Shown here in pieces: positions 36,060-49,021 of a DNA stretch of 64,000 nucleotides. The notes under the pieces are model-generated. The model ran no database searches. It was not told the DNA's origin and saw only the letters and a list, made by a program, of their open reading frames with translations. The position numbers and the translations under genes were made by a program. How positions within the stretch are numbered: the stretch's first letter is position 1; the number at the start of each line of letters is the position of its first letter. Origin of the DNA: Steromphala cineraria (lineage: Eukaryota; Mollusca; Gastropoda; Trochida; Trochidae); assembly GCA_916613615.1 (NCBI GenBank), contig OU744720.1:74303338-74367337 (forward strand). The letters run 5' to 3'.

Positions 36060-37094
36060 AATAGGAAAAATATGTTCGGAGATATTACGAGAGGTCAAAA
36101 CCGTAGAAACTACAAGACAAAATGAAACATTTTACAAAACAGTAAAGGGTGAGTTGGAGTTAATGCCGCTTTGGCAGTCTTGTTAGCAATGAGCTGCGCA
36201 TAACACAAATAAAAAATAAGAACATTTTATAAAAACTAAATCGGATATTTTACTGGAAATAAGATCTTTAAAAAAATAACAAAATTATACTTGAAATAAA
36301 ATTTTGATATGATACAGGAAAACCAATCCTGCAATTTCACAATAAAACAAGTACGATACTTGCAATGGACAAAGTAAGGAGATAAAATTAAAAGAAACAC
36401 CGCTTGGAATTTTACAAGAAAACAGCGTCTGGTTTTTTTTCCAAGACGGTAAATTATTTACTCTGCAAAAACAATCCTGTATACCACTGCAAAGCAGTTG
36501 TTTTATTCAGTTAAAAAAAACATTATCTGATATTCTCCAACAAAGCAAAGCGGGAATTCTTCAAGTTTGATTTTCGAGAAGAAACAAAATCCTATAACCT
36601 ACAAGAAAGCAACCTTCCAAAAATTCTACAAAATAAAACGTCTTAACATTAACAAAAAAATTACTGAAGATGTCACAAAAAAACTCGCTGATGATTGAGA
36701 CACTACAATCACAATATATAATAGTCACAAGAACTCTAGCTGAAGATCCCACAAGAGCTGGATGAAGATAGGGACACTGGGAGGTAGATGATGCAACACT
36801 GAGCCAAAACAGAAGTATACATTCCCCAGTAGAGATAATCATGTGCTCTAATCTATTTGCAGCCACACATAACGCGGAACTCGTCGACCTATGACCTGAA
36901 TCCGAGGAACTAGAGAAAGAACAAGAGCTCCAGTGACGAGGCGTGATGGTTTTGGCGATCTTCCAACTGCTTTCACTACGATGTGTCTGACAGCCTGATC
37001 AATCACACGACTCATCAGATACACAATACTGCTTTCTTCAGGCAGGAAGTTGTGACTGGGCTACTTCGCCAGCACACATAATTACGTCTTTATC
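36060..37094. other. Mixed spacer, unassigned GC-richer block at the right
   Basis: 36.86-37.07 kb is GC-richer. A minus frame of about 70 codons there (PSHNFLPEESSIVYLMSRVI onward) is bounded by stops. I do not recognise it. It directly borders the 65-bp satellite. Confidence 0.4.
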
Positions 37095-38690
37095 ATCTCC
37101 CGGAGTGACGCAATAACAGTAGATATAAGACGTTTTATATCAACGTTTCTGTATTATGGTCTCGCAGAGTGATGGAATAACAGTATATATAAGACGTTTT
37201 CTATCAACGTTTCTTTATTATGGTCTCACAGAGTTATGGAATAACCGTACAAGATCTAACTCTAAGACGTTTTATATCAACGTTATTGTATTATGATATC
37301 ACAGAGTAATGGAATAACATTAGATATGAGACGTTTTATATAAACGTTACTGTATTTTGATGTCATAGAGTGAGGAAATAACAGTCAGGATATAAGACGT
37401 TTTATATAAACGTTACTGTATTATGATATCACAGAGTAATGGAATAACATTAGATATGAGACGTTTTATATAAACGTTACTGTATTTTGATGTCATAGAG
37501 TGAGGAAATAACAGTCAGGATATAAGACGTTTTATATAAACGTTACTGTATTATGATATCACAGAGTAATGGAATAACATTAGATATACATGTAAGACGC
37601 TTTCTATCAACGTTACTGTTGTATGATTTCACAGCGTTATGGAATAACAGCAAATATAGGACGTTTTATATCAACGTTACTGTTGTATGATATCACAGAG
37701 TGATGAAATAACAGTAGATAAATGACGTTTTATATCAACGTTACTGTTGTATGATGTCACAGAGTGATGAAATAACAGTAGATAAATGACGTTTTATATC
37801 AACGTTACTGTTGTATGATATCACAGAGTGTTTGAATAACAGTAGATATAAGACGTTTTCTAGCAATGTTACTGTTGTATGATATCACAGAGTAATGGAA
37901 TAACAGTAAAATTAATATAAGACGTTTTCTATCAACGTTACTGTTGTACGATATCACAGAGTAATGGAATAACAATAAATATAGGACGTTTTATATCAAC
38001 GTTACTATTGTATGATATCACAGAGTGATGAAATAACAGAAGATAAATGACGTTTTCTATCAACGTTACTGTTGTATGATATCACAGAGTAATGGAATAA
38101 CAGTAAATATAAGACGTTTTCTATCAAAGTAACTATTGTATGATATCACAGAGTGAGGGAATAACAGTAGATATCAGGCGTTTTTTTCAACGTTACTGTT
38201 ATATGATATCACAGAGTAATGAAATAACAGTAGATATAAGACGTTTTCTATCAACGTTACTGTTGTATGATATCACAGAGTGATTGAATAACAGTATGGA
38301 TATAAATAGATAAGCCATTTCATATCGACGTGCATGTATTATGATTTCACAGAGTAACGGCAACAAAGGAGACAAATACGCCTTTAAGATCAACGTTCAT
38401 GTATTATGATTTCACAAGATTGCCAAATTAACAGTATGAGTATAAGCTTTTTCATATCAACGTTTATCACCTCACCTAAACAGTTTCAAATCAACATCAA
38501 TGTATCATAATCCCATACAGTCACACGATAACAGTACGGATATAAGCCATTTCAAGTCAACGTTATTGCCTTATGATACCTCAGAGTGACATTCAATAAC
38601 ATTAAGGATTTGAGCCATGTAAACTCAACGTTAATGTATCACGATCCAACAGTGTGAAATATAGCTCAAGGACATAAGCCATATACAAAC
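37095..38690. repeat. 65-bp satellite with nested hairpin in each unit
   Basis: About 18 good and 6-7 decayed copies of a unit such as TATCACAGAGTGATGGAATA, then ACAGTAGATATAAGACGTTT, then TATATCAACGTTACTGTTGT. Copies step by 64-66 bp (37294, 37359, 37425, 37489, 37555). The three near 37.29-37.56 kb repeat as a 130-131-bp dimer. Within the unit AACAGTA pairs with TACTGTT and GATATAA pairs with TTATATC around a GACGTT loop. Copies right of about 38300 lose ACGTT and drift, so the array ages toward one edge. Confidence 0.93.
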
Positions 38691-38699
38691 TTGTGAAAT

Positions 38700-40385
38700 T
38701 CCAGAGTGACGGCATAATGAGAAAGTGAAACTACGTTTATGTATATAGATCTCACAGGATCACACAGTTAGAAAGATAGCGGAGAAGGGTAGATTTGTCA
38801 GAATCATGCACTTTGTAAAAAGTTTGGAAATTCTGAATGGTGTAAAGATTTACACACCATATATTTCTGACTTCAGTGGATACAATGCACTTATAAAATA
38901 CATTTATAAATGATATACTTCATCAAAGGCCAACGGTCTGACCAAAAGAAATTAAAAGTAAACAAGATTTTCCGAATTCAACGACTATATGGAATGCTGA
39001 CAAGGCTCCTGAGAGAATCCATGCATTCAAAAACCCACCATGAATGTAAAAAATAAGTTAAAGTCAAGGTTTAAAGGCTAGTTTTTTCGGCTTGTTTTTT
39101 TTTGGGGGGGGGGGGGGGAGGGGCACATCGAACAGTTTGGAAAGTTATATAACTGATTCAAATAATAGATTAATGGTATAAACAACACGTTATTGCAATA
39201 TGCACCCTTTGATTCAGCATGGTTACGTTCTTACATTGATGATATATTTCAATAAAAGCTATATTGTGTTTCAAAAAAAGAAGCTATATAAGTAAACGTG
39301 TTGACTCCGAATGTGTCCTATAGTGTTTCAAACAAGAACGGCGGAAAGGAAAGCTTTGTTGGTTCTGCAATTGATATGGACTATTGTTTGTTTATCAATA
39401 TGCTTCTGAAAACCGCTTCCCTCTAGCGCCGGGCTCTAAAAAGCTTCTGAATGACGTCAGTAAAACGCACTGTTGGCATATAATGGAGCCTATTCCCCAG
39501 CACCTGCAAGTAAATGCATAGTCTGAAAACACACACACCCAAAACATACACTCTTCAAGTGACTCTGCGGCGGAGAAAGGACAACCTTGATAAATCATAA
39601 AGCATTCGGTTCATTTGTTTACCTTATCCGTAAAAATGTTAACGTTTAAGGCTACAGTTCAAAATTCAACCTTTTTTTATTTAGTCCTATTTAAATCATT
39701 TTTAAATTTCGTATTATTTAATTTCTGTGATACAGTTTTTTGACGATTGGTAGAAAATTGATTTTAAAGCCTACTAGTGAATATAGAAGGCACGTGTCAG
39801 TTCGATACCGATAAATATTGATTTAAATCCATCAGCCATCAGCCATCAACTTATCTTATGCAAAATCCTTATAAACTTCACGTTATTAATCATGAATGAA
39901 AAACTAAGATTGGTTCTTAAAACGTTTGAATAGTTTCATGCACAACCAAAGTCAAAATAAAAAAAAACTTTATAAAAACACATAAAACATTGATCTAAAG
40001 CAATATTGCATAGCTTCACTCAGACTCCACAGTATAAGGAATTAGGAAAAAGGAGATTTTTTTTCTATTTGGATAAGGATATTAAAACAAAAACTAAAAG
40101 GAAAAAACATACACCCCTTGCTTGACGTAAGTATCCATGTCGAAAGTCCTTTCACAGATCTAGAATAAATAAGTTGTTTATCAGTGACATATTTTCCTTA
40201 TTTGGATTACCTTTTGGATTGAATGCTTAGGAAACATTTTGTCTTCATAACTAAACTTATTTTCAATATTGAATGATATGGTTTTATATTTCACCAAGAA
40301 TGATGCCACATTTGATGTATGAATGCAGAATGACCTAAATTGGGAGTGAGAAGTAACTCGAGGAGTAATCTGGTTACGGTTAAAT
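38700..40385. other. Intergenic DNA, nothing recognised
   Basis: AT-rich. Includes T9 followed by G15 at 39095-39118, a likely unstable homopolymer junction. Confidence 0.6.
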
Positions 40386-40508
40386 ACAGACAGACAGACA
40401 GACAGAACATGTATTTATTAAGGTCTCACCTCATACATGAATAAAAGTTTAGGTTTATACATACAATAACACATATGACGAGCGACCCATTTTGGGTTAC
40501 GAGAGAGG
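40386..40508 (-). mobile_element. Retroelement-like 3' tail, copy B
   Basis: On the minus strand: CCTCTCTCGTAACCCAAAAT, GGGTCGCTCG, spacer, GAGGTGAGACCTTAATAAAT, then a (TCTG)n tail (plus 40386-40406). It matches copies at 13.9 and 59.1 kb. Here it directly follows an open reading frame on the same strand. Confidence 0.6.
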
Positions 40509-40558
40509 TAAAAGTTAAATATAATATACACAAAAAAGCCACACTCAAATTATATCAC

Positions 40559-40765
40559 ATTTTGAAAAGAATATTTGTTCTTCTTTCTGAAATACGTTTG
40601 CAAGTTTTGGCTGCTATAAGTGCAATAACAGAATCAGACAATCTACATGCACTGCAAGCTTCCTGTCTCGGTTGTTCTAAAAAATGAAATTTAGCTAATG
40701 AGTAATGATACTTTAAAACGGAATTTGATTCGTAAATGGAAAATAAATCATAATGCTATTCCTTG
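40559..40765 (-). pseudogene. Unidentified C-terminal coding fragment ahead of the retroelement tail
   Basis: A minus frame without a start runs about 66 codons from a TAG near 40765 to a TGA: SIYESNSVLKYHYSLAKFHF, LEQPRQEACSACRLSDSVIA, LIAAKTCKRISERRTNILFK. Its end is about 50 bp before the conserved tail core of copy B, in the same orientation. That fits the last coding part of the element whose tail is repeated elsewhere. No domain recognised. Confidence 0.35.
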
Positions 40766-40975
40766 GTAACCAGCATATAGTATGTTATTGTCAGAAACGT
40801 TTTATTTAATGGAGCATTAAAATTAATGACTTAATTAATTAAAGATTAAAGCTCAGCATTATTATGTTTTAAAGAGTTTAACCATATCGTATAAGCTTTG
40901 TAGGAACCAAACTATAAAGCCAGCCTTTATAGCTAGAATTGATATTTAAACATATCGAGTTGTATATAATGATAT

Positions 40976-42170
40976 AAACTGACGTCCAAAAGAAACTTTA
41001 CACTTTTTAAACTGAAATTTTGAAAACAATGTTATTTCAATATTTTCAGTTAAGTTCTCAACAACATAGTTGAAACCCAAACTTTTATGTTTAAAACTTT
41101 AAATTGAGCAATATTCATGCATTTTGCAAAAATGGCAAAAAATGTCATAATCAGGTGACCTTTCCACCGGAGTTTAGTCACGTGACGAAAAGGTTTAATA
41201 AATGTCCATAATGAATGTTTGTCCTCCTGTTTGTGAAAAAAACACCTTAAAACCGGTAACGGCACAGCAAAAATATCACCAATCCCCATTGAAAATCAAC
41301 AAAACTGATAAAAAAAATACCCTTGTTACAAGAATCGATAGTGTTCCTTCATTTGTTATGGTAACTTGATCAGGCTTTACAGAGAGGTTGTGAGGATTGC
41401 TGACAACCCTGAAACATGGAAAAAAAGTTTTTTTTGACTGCATGAGGGCCAATATCTAAAACGTTAGACCACCGATAACGTTGTCTCTTAGTGACGTCAA
41501 GGATAGCATACATCAAAGGTCGACATGTCATTATGTTCTCGTGCACTATATGAACTTGAACAGTTGTAATCAAAGCTCATTGACTGCTCAATTGATAGCC
41601 ATTGGCCACTAATCAACCACACACGGCAATGTCATTCATAAAGTCATAACGTCAGAATTGGCCTGCAATATTACGATTTAACTGCGATTGTTCAGCTCTC
41701 AAGGCTGATTACCAGTTGTACGACTAACAAATGTGTCAATCTGACATGTAGGACTTTATCCATAAATTCCCATTGATAGAAAAACATGGATTCAGATTTA
41801 TGTGAAGATTGAAACTGAAGACAGGTGACGTAATTCAAATTTTGGCCGTTTTCGTTACACATGGCAGATTTTGAAGGGATAACACTCGGCCTGCTCATAC
41901 CTGGCGCAAAAGTTGCTAATTTCACAACCTTAACGAAATTATTGCGAAAAAAGCATTTCAATGAATGCCTGAACAATCAAAATGTTGACCCCTGCCCACT
42001 TTAAATTGATTAATTGCTAAATCGGGGTTTTCCCCTTCAATTTTAATTAGCTGGTTGTTGACTGAAATGGTTGATCGATAAAAGGCACTTTGTTTTAAAG
42101 TTCTATCCTTCTTCATTCTTTAATCAGAATGATCACAAAATGTAGTAAAGTTTATTTTGGACGTCAGTTT
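40976..42170. mobile_element. 1.2-kb TA-flanked element with 26-bp terminal inverted repeats
   Basis: The left end (40976-41001) is AAACTGACGTCCAAAAGAAA then CTTTAC. The right end (42145-42170) is its reverse complement with one mismatch in 26. TA borders the AACTGACG ends on each side, and the 1195-bp length is right for a Tc1/mariner transposon. The interior keeps minus-strand scraps such as RPLMYAILDVTKRQRYRW but no intact transposase. Assignment to Tc1/mariner is inferred from TA, length and ends. Confidence 0.7.
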
Positions 42171-43937
42171 ACGTTACCAGTTGATACCAGATAACATCAT
42201 CAATATCTACTCACGTTGTAAGGTTATATATATACAGTCAGACTGACGTGTAAAATAAGATCATAATTGAACGATATTGTCTTTCATCTCACTGCAGATG
42301 GAATTTCTTATTAGAAGTTATTCTATCCCAATTAATCATTGTACGTATGTAGCAATTTCAATTGTCAGATACAACTACATGAAAGTAAATTTGACTGAGA
42401 AGAATGATGATGCAATGGTGTTGCGCGAATTTCTCAACGAAGTGAAGATATGTTCATTTCGCCTCAGTGTACTTGCTGGACTAAAAACCCTTTGGCCTGG
42501 TCTGTATGTATCCTGTAAATTGAGAAGTCCATGTTTTGACGTCGAACATGAAGAAATCTGTTATCATTGGCACAATTCCACAGTCATTATTTTCTAGATT
42601 TCTGCGATTCTACTCAAGTTGAGTAATTCCTATTCTCCACCTGGTTGCGCGTATTGCTCCAGTAGGTCAGGCGTAGTATTGCTTGTCACTTATTTAACAT
42701 TGATGTTGATTTAGGAACACTTTAAACACCATGGTGAATCACCCTGGTAAATGCTCAAATTCTTTCCTACGACTTAACAATATTTTGGTATACTTCAAGG
42801 TTTTACAACATAGAACTATAATGAATAAACCTTTGTAACAGTAGTAACACTGAATCACATTTCATTATGGTTTTTGTTTGTGTAAAACACATTTATATGT
42901 ATATTAAACTGTATAATACTATATAATGTACTATAGGCCTGAGGCCTCTGAGTATTGGATAAAGATTGATTGATTTATTGAATAAACTTTAGATACAATA
43001 TAAAACATATATATTTATAGTTTATCTCACAATGACCTTTGTTAAAGTGTGTGAGTGAGTTATTGTTTTGGGCAATATTTCAACCGTTAGCGGTGTCCTT
43101 TGTTAACTGCTTGAATTCTTGCCTACTTTTTATGAATACTTTGTTTTACATTTCAGCCATACAACTTCTGAATACCTTCAGCGTATAGCATAAAAAGTTC
43201 ATTTATTGTTACTTAATTTGACAAATAACCCTTGTCAGTTGTTGCTAAAGATGATTGCACAATTGATTCTTTTTTCTCTTTGGAAACTTAACAAGTTAAG
43301 ATGTACGAGACACATCATGTGCTAACCTTTATCTAATCGATGTTATTGCGTATTTCTAACACTAGAACCTTAAAGCTAAAAACTATATAAAGGAATCTTC
43401 TTATGTCTACGTTTCGTTCAGGACCCTTTTTAATATAATTTTATATCAAATATCAATTAAGTATAATTCTTTTTCACAATGTTACTTTTATTACATTTTG
43501 ACTACACTTATGTCTATTCATCACGGCATTTGTACATTATTTGATATTCTCGGGATGTTGTTCAGTATGTGAATTCTCTAAACCTTATGTTATAATGTCA
43601 AAAAACAACATTTAAATGAAAAAATATGAATTAAAAAGCACCATATTTTTCAGGAGGAAACTGTTTCTGCATTTAAGGTTACGCCCTAAAAGTTTAACAG
43701 TTTGAGAAGAAATTGTATTTACCATTATTCAGCGGGGTAAGGACGCATGTTCCCCGTCTTTAATAAGACGTCACAGATTGCCGAATTTAGATGAAAGAAC
43801 CTTTAGAGGCATCGAAGTGGCTTGTTGATATCTCCCAATGAAACATATATTTAAGAAGCACTGCTCAAAACTTGGTGATGAGGGTTTGAAGCTCCTGATA
43901 CGTTTCGCAGAAGTTCTCTCAAATTGGTCCAGGAGGT
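42171..43937. other. Intergenic DNA, nothing recognised
   Basis: AT-rich. A 106-codon plus frame at 42277-42597 has no recognised domain. Confidence 0.55.
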
Positions 43938-44043
43938 CGTTGCACAAATAAACTTACCAATAAGGTTAACCTTATTGTCATATTTTAACACTGAACCAAG
44001 GCTACCTAAGTGCGTTCAGGTCACCTTAGTGTTTTGTGCAACG
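43938..44043. mobile_element. 106-bp MITE
   Basis: CGTTGCACAAA (43938-43948) faces TTTGTGCAACG (44033-44043), a perfect 11-bp inverted repeat around an AAGGTTAACCTT-containing interior that can also fold. It is non-coding. Confidence 0.6.
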
Positions 44044-44613
44044 GTACTCGGGTCTCTAACACACACCAAGTCGCCTCATCATTCAATATGAGTTTATAAA
44101 AATAAAATAATGGGTATTTACTACGTGACAATAGTTTAGACTCACCATCAAATGATGCTATGAAATTGTAGTATTGGCAGGCATTTTACAACTGATTTAC
44201 GGTTGCTCAAGTCTCAACTTAATACCAAAGTGTTATGCATTTGTCATTAATGGACCTCGATTAACATGTGAATCATGACATTTTACTGTCAAATGCTCAG
44301 GATATGTCCATGGACATTGTTGAAAATGCAACTTTTTTACGTCATTATGACGCTTTTCGTATCTGGGACAGTGTTTCATTATTGAGGTTGAATGAACGTT
44401 TCAAGCTTTCCTTACATTAAGGTTGCTGCGTTTATTCTCAATCGTGAAGAATATAGATAAAGTTTTACGACATTTGCGCTAGACAAAAAGACATTAGCAC
44501 TGAGTCTAAAAGTCTTGTAGTATATTAGGCGCACATTTCCATCTATACAAGTGCATGCTCAAGGCGTTTGTTCCGATACAATTGTGTCAAAACACGATGG
44601 GCTTGACTCAACT

Positions 44614-44712
44614 CATCCTGTCAACCATGCGACTTCAATTCTCTCGCTTCACTTCGAAATAGACTATTTCGAAGTGAAGCGAGAGAAATGAAGTCGCCTG
44701 GTTGACAGGATG
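44614..44712. mobile_element. Near-perfect 49-bp-arm hairpin (fold-back element)
   Basis: Arms 44614-44662 and 44664-44712 pair at 47 of 49 positions around a single-base centre at 44663. The arms start CATCCTGTCAACC and reach ACTTCGAAATAG. GACTCAACTC occurs in direct orientation just outside both arms. Confidence 0.9.
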
Positions 44713-45214
44713 GACTCAACTCGACTGAATCCAGTTTTGTTTGAAAACCCGTCTTCTTATAAAATGTAAAACTTCTTACTGACTGTTATACACTCTTACT
44801 TGCTATTTACTAAACCTACCAACTCAGCTACTATACTTTCTTAGGGTCGCTATTTGAGCACGATACTTATCATGTTTCAGAACTATACTCTAGACTCAAT
44901 GGTCAGATATTTTACTCAGACCATACCGAAAGTAACAGAACAGTCCATCAGTTAACGGCAAAATTCTGAAGTCAGTTTCCTGAACGAACTGTGAACTCTC
45001 TGTAACACGAACAGTGCTGTAACAAAGTTTCAGATATTCAGATATTTAACACATTCAGGGAGAGCTGTACGGCGGTGTCAATGCTCAGAAAGGAACCGGA
45101 ACACTGATCATTTGGGGACAAATCCTACTGAAGCTTACAACGACATTCCTCAAAATTTCGGTTTTATTCAAAAGTATCGTATAATATAGTAATGCTGCCC
45201 TATTTTATAATGTT

Positions 45215-45344
45215 ATTAATCAAGTTTTTCCGTATTGGTTCAGTTACTGGTCCGAGGTCTGCTGTATTGGCCCGAGGCGAAGCCAAGGGCCAATACAGAA
45301 GACCGAGGACCTGTAACTGGGCCAATACGAAACACTTGATTAAT
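45215..45344. mobile_element. 130-bp fold-back element
   Basis: Arms of about 64 bp run from ATTAATCAAGT inward through CGTATTGG, CAGTTAC, GGTCC and CTGTATTGGCCC to GGC-GAA-GCC at the centre (45276-45284), with about ten mismatches. GTATTGGCCCAGTT recurs alone at about 45504, perhaps a broken second copy. Confidence 0.85.
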
Positions 45345-47310
45345 GACGTTTTTATTAATTAACTTCTTTGTAATTTTTAAAGAGATAATTTTTACCAAAA
45401 TCGAAATTATCAATGAGATTGATGAACTGTCATATATGTTGAAAGTTTTGAAGCGATAGCTTCGGACTCTCGCCATTTGTGTGTATGCGCATGCTCAGAC
45501 TTGTATTGGCCCAGTTGTGGATTCGTAACGTGCAGGCCGTATAAATTGTATAAGTGCCATATCATTGATAGTTAATTAATAATCATTCTTATTAGTCAAT
45601 TGATACCAAGTTGCCGTCATACACCAGGGTTCCATCAACGGATCGAGGCACATCCCTTGAATCCCACAAACCATCTCTCTGGACCCGCCAATGCAATTAT
45701 ATTCCATGTTTCCCACTTACATGACATTATTGAGGATTCGATAAACGTGATGACGGTATTTAGAGTGCTACACAGACAAGTACATGTGAACTTGTATGCA
45801 TGCTGTCACAAAGTTAATAGAACTCAGAGATGACCGATAAGGGCGCTTGAACTTCACGCTACCCTCTGCCAATATAACATCTTCATTAAAAGCAAGGAAG
45901 GACATTCACATTTACATTTCACAAATCTGGATGAAGGGATTTGGGATTTTGAATCTGCATAAACAAACCACGACTTATTCCAGATTGAAGTCAACATTAT
46001 TAATTGGGTGATATTATAAATGTTAAAAGAGTATTTAAAAACGGTTCATAAAGAAGAATAAACTTATACATTAGGTATAATATGAATATCTATGATAAAT
46101 GTTATAACATACTTTCTTTATTAGACTCGACCACATTCTAAGTTCTTGAGTACTAACCGGCTACCTTGTATGTAACTTGCGGATATTCTGTTATAAACAT
46201 CCATGACCTAGTGAACAGATATGTTCCACTTTCAGTTCGGAACATGTGATTTCGCCTGTCGCGATGCGAGTCCTTGGAAGCACTTGAGAGACAAATACAA
46301 AAAGTTCAGGAAAATGGCCTGTAGGTTTGAGAATGACGTCAGCTTCTGACTGAACACCGTGTCAATGTGTTAATGATATGTGAAGATTCAAAATATATGA
46401 AATCAATTGACGTCATTGGTGGGTTCTACCAACACTTGTTTATCAGAAACTGATTAGAAACGAATCCTGGAGGGTCAAGGTTCACAGAAGCATAAATAAT
46501 TACCACCCTGTATATTTATTGTAAGAAATATTGTATATGACATTGTTCTGGCTTGAAGAGGGGCAATAACATGTAGCATATGTGTGTCCCCTGTGAGACC
46601 TTGTCCAGGGAGTTGGATGAAACATTAAAACTTAAAGAGAGCAATCTTTATTCTGACAATAAACTGAAGCAACATCAACTTGTGTCTTCAGTAGACAATC
46701 TCAGTTTTATACCTTAACATTATTCATTGTGTATTCAAATGTGATTTATTCCAAGAATTTTGATTACTTTACAATACAGTAACTATTTGAAATATGCAAC
46801 TAAACCCTTGTAACTTCAACAACAAACAACGAAGTAATCACATATATACTTGAATGTCTTTCTAATATATATTGACATGCGTTGGCCAATGAATAATATG
46901 TCATTGTTTCAACAAATATATATCAAACGTTCCCTATTGATTGAATACATTTGAAAATAGTTTAAGATAAAACAACAAGATAATTATAAAAAGGGTGAGG
47001 CTTGCTGTATATACACATATATACCTTTTCTGGACTCGCAGTTTACATTGTCCCAAGGGTTTAAAAAAAACTCTATTTTCATTAATCATTACAAGCTTTG
47101 GCCTTTCCAGTATAGGAAATGAAGGAATAAGGAGAAATACATATAGCCTGAAAACAAGAACAGTCCTTGGTTTAAATGAGCCGTCGTGATGACGTCACAT
47201 CTTCAACACGCAAATGACGTTGCTTGTTCACCTGTTCTCCCGGTGTCATCGTGCTATGACCTTTCCATTTCGTAGAGATATTTCCTTGCTGCGTCACAAA
47301 GACAAACCTA
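45345..47310. other. Intergenic DNA, nothing recognised
   Basis: A 77-codon plus frame at 45600-45833 lies in mildly GC-richer DNA but shows no domain or convincing splice sites. Confidence 0.5.
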
Positions 47311-47498
47311 CGCGTACAAAACACTAGTCCAGCTTCAGGACTGTAAATAAAAAGGAGCCTTTAATACAGTCTAGGTTCTCCTTCAGCAAGTCTAGGCTAC
47401 AGCAATTTACATGAAATGAGGAGACCAAGAAATAAAAATGTTGAAAAGAATGTAATTATTTCAAAAATAATATATTTCATAGACTAAATTTTAGTCTA

Positions 47499-48734
47499 AC
47501 AAAACACTGATACAATGTAAACGACAGTCAGGGCGGAGAGGTCATTACACACAGGTAGATAACATCTATATCAGGGTAAAACATTTTTCCGTGTTATTAT
47601 TAACTTGTTTTCTAGTTAAACTTGGAAAGAGAGAAAGAGAGAGGGAGTGGCAGACAGACAGATAGACAGACAGAGGCAGAGATAGAAAAATACAGAGATA
47701 GACATATACTTAAAGACTGAGAGACAGAGAGACTGAAAGACAGACAGAGGCAGAGATAGACAGATACATGGAGACAGAGAGACAGAGAGACTGAAAGGCA
47801 GAGATAGACAGATACATAGAGACTGAGAGACAGACAGATACAGAGATAGACAGATACATAGAGACTGAGAGACATAAAGACTGAGAGATATAAAGACTGA
47901 GAGACTGAGAGACATAAAGACTGAGAGACATAAAGACCGAGAGACAGAGAGACGGAGAGACAGAAAGACAGACAGAGGCAGAGATAGACAGATACATAGG
48001 GACTGAGAGATTAAAGACTGAGAGATATAAAAACTGAGAGACTGAGAGACATAAAGACTGAGAGACATAAAGACCGAGAGACAGAGAGACTGAAAGACAG
48101 ACAGAGGCAGAGATAGACAGATACATAGAGACTGAGAGATTAAAGACCGAGAGATATAAAAACTGAGAGACTGAGAGATATAAAGACTGAGAGATATAAA
48201 GACTGAGAGACTGAGAGACATAAAGACCGAGAGACAGAGAGACTGAAAGACAGACAGAGGCAGAGATAGACAGATACATAGAGACTGAGAGATATAAAGA
48301 GTGAGAGACTGAGAGACATAAAAACTGAGAGACATAAAGACTGAGAGACAGAGAGACTGAAAGACAGACAGAGGCAGAGATAGACAGATACATAGAGACT
48401 GAGAGATATAAAGACTGAGAGATATAAAGACTGAGAGACATAAAGCCTGAGAGACATAAAGACCGAGAGACAGAGAGACTGAAAGACAGACAGAGGTAGA
48501 GATAGACAGATACATAGAAACTGAGAGATATAAAAACTGAGATACTGAGAGACAGAAAGACAGAAAGGCAAAGACATAGTGCGAGAGAACATATACAGAC
48601 GCGTACAAAACACTGATAAAATGTAAACGACAGTCAGGGCGGAGAGGTCATTAAACACAGGTAGATAACATCTATATCAGGGTAAAACATTTTGTTCGTG
48701 TTATTATTAACTTGTTTTCTAGTTGAACTTGGAG

Positions 48735-48815
<81 letters not shown>

Positions 48816-48920
48816 GCGACACCGAGACAGAGACAGAGATACGGACAGAGAAATACAGACATACAGACAGAGAGTGATAGAGACAGACCGAGGCAGACAG
48901 AAACAGAAACACACATGGCA
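47499..48920. repeat. Purine-rich array within a 1.1-kb partial tandem duplication
   Basis: The segment at 47499-47645 (ACAAAACACTGATACAATGT through ACGACAGTCAGGGCGGAGAG to CTTGGAAAGAGAG) recurs at 48605-48750, an offset of 1106 bp. Between and after are GAGAGACTGA/GACAGACAGA/GATATAAAGA repeats with higher-order steps of about 114-153 bp, marked by GAGACTGAAAGACAGAC near 48088, 48241, 48355 and 48476. The second copy keeps only about 320 bp and ends in (ACAG)n. Long Leu-Ser-rich frames on the minus strand are artefacts. Confidence 0.93.
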
Positions 48921-49021
48921 TTGCATGTCACATGCACGCATTGAACTAAATGCAATGCATCTTAAATACTGACATTTCTTGACGGTGGGCATCCCATTAG
49001 ATATGTCAGCCGTACTTACCG

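Noticed and set aside
37095..38690. CRISPR array
   Set aside because: Regular 65-bp spacing comes from whole-unit tandem repetition with no unique spacers, no cas genes and animal genomic context.
47616..48608. 330-codon Leu/Ser/Tyr-rich minus frame and relatives
   Set aside because: Translation of a GAGACTGA/GACAGACA repeat array. Overlapping frames give the same composition, so no selection on one frame is visible.
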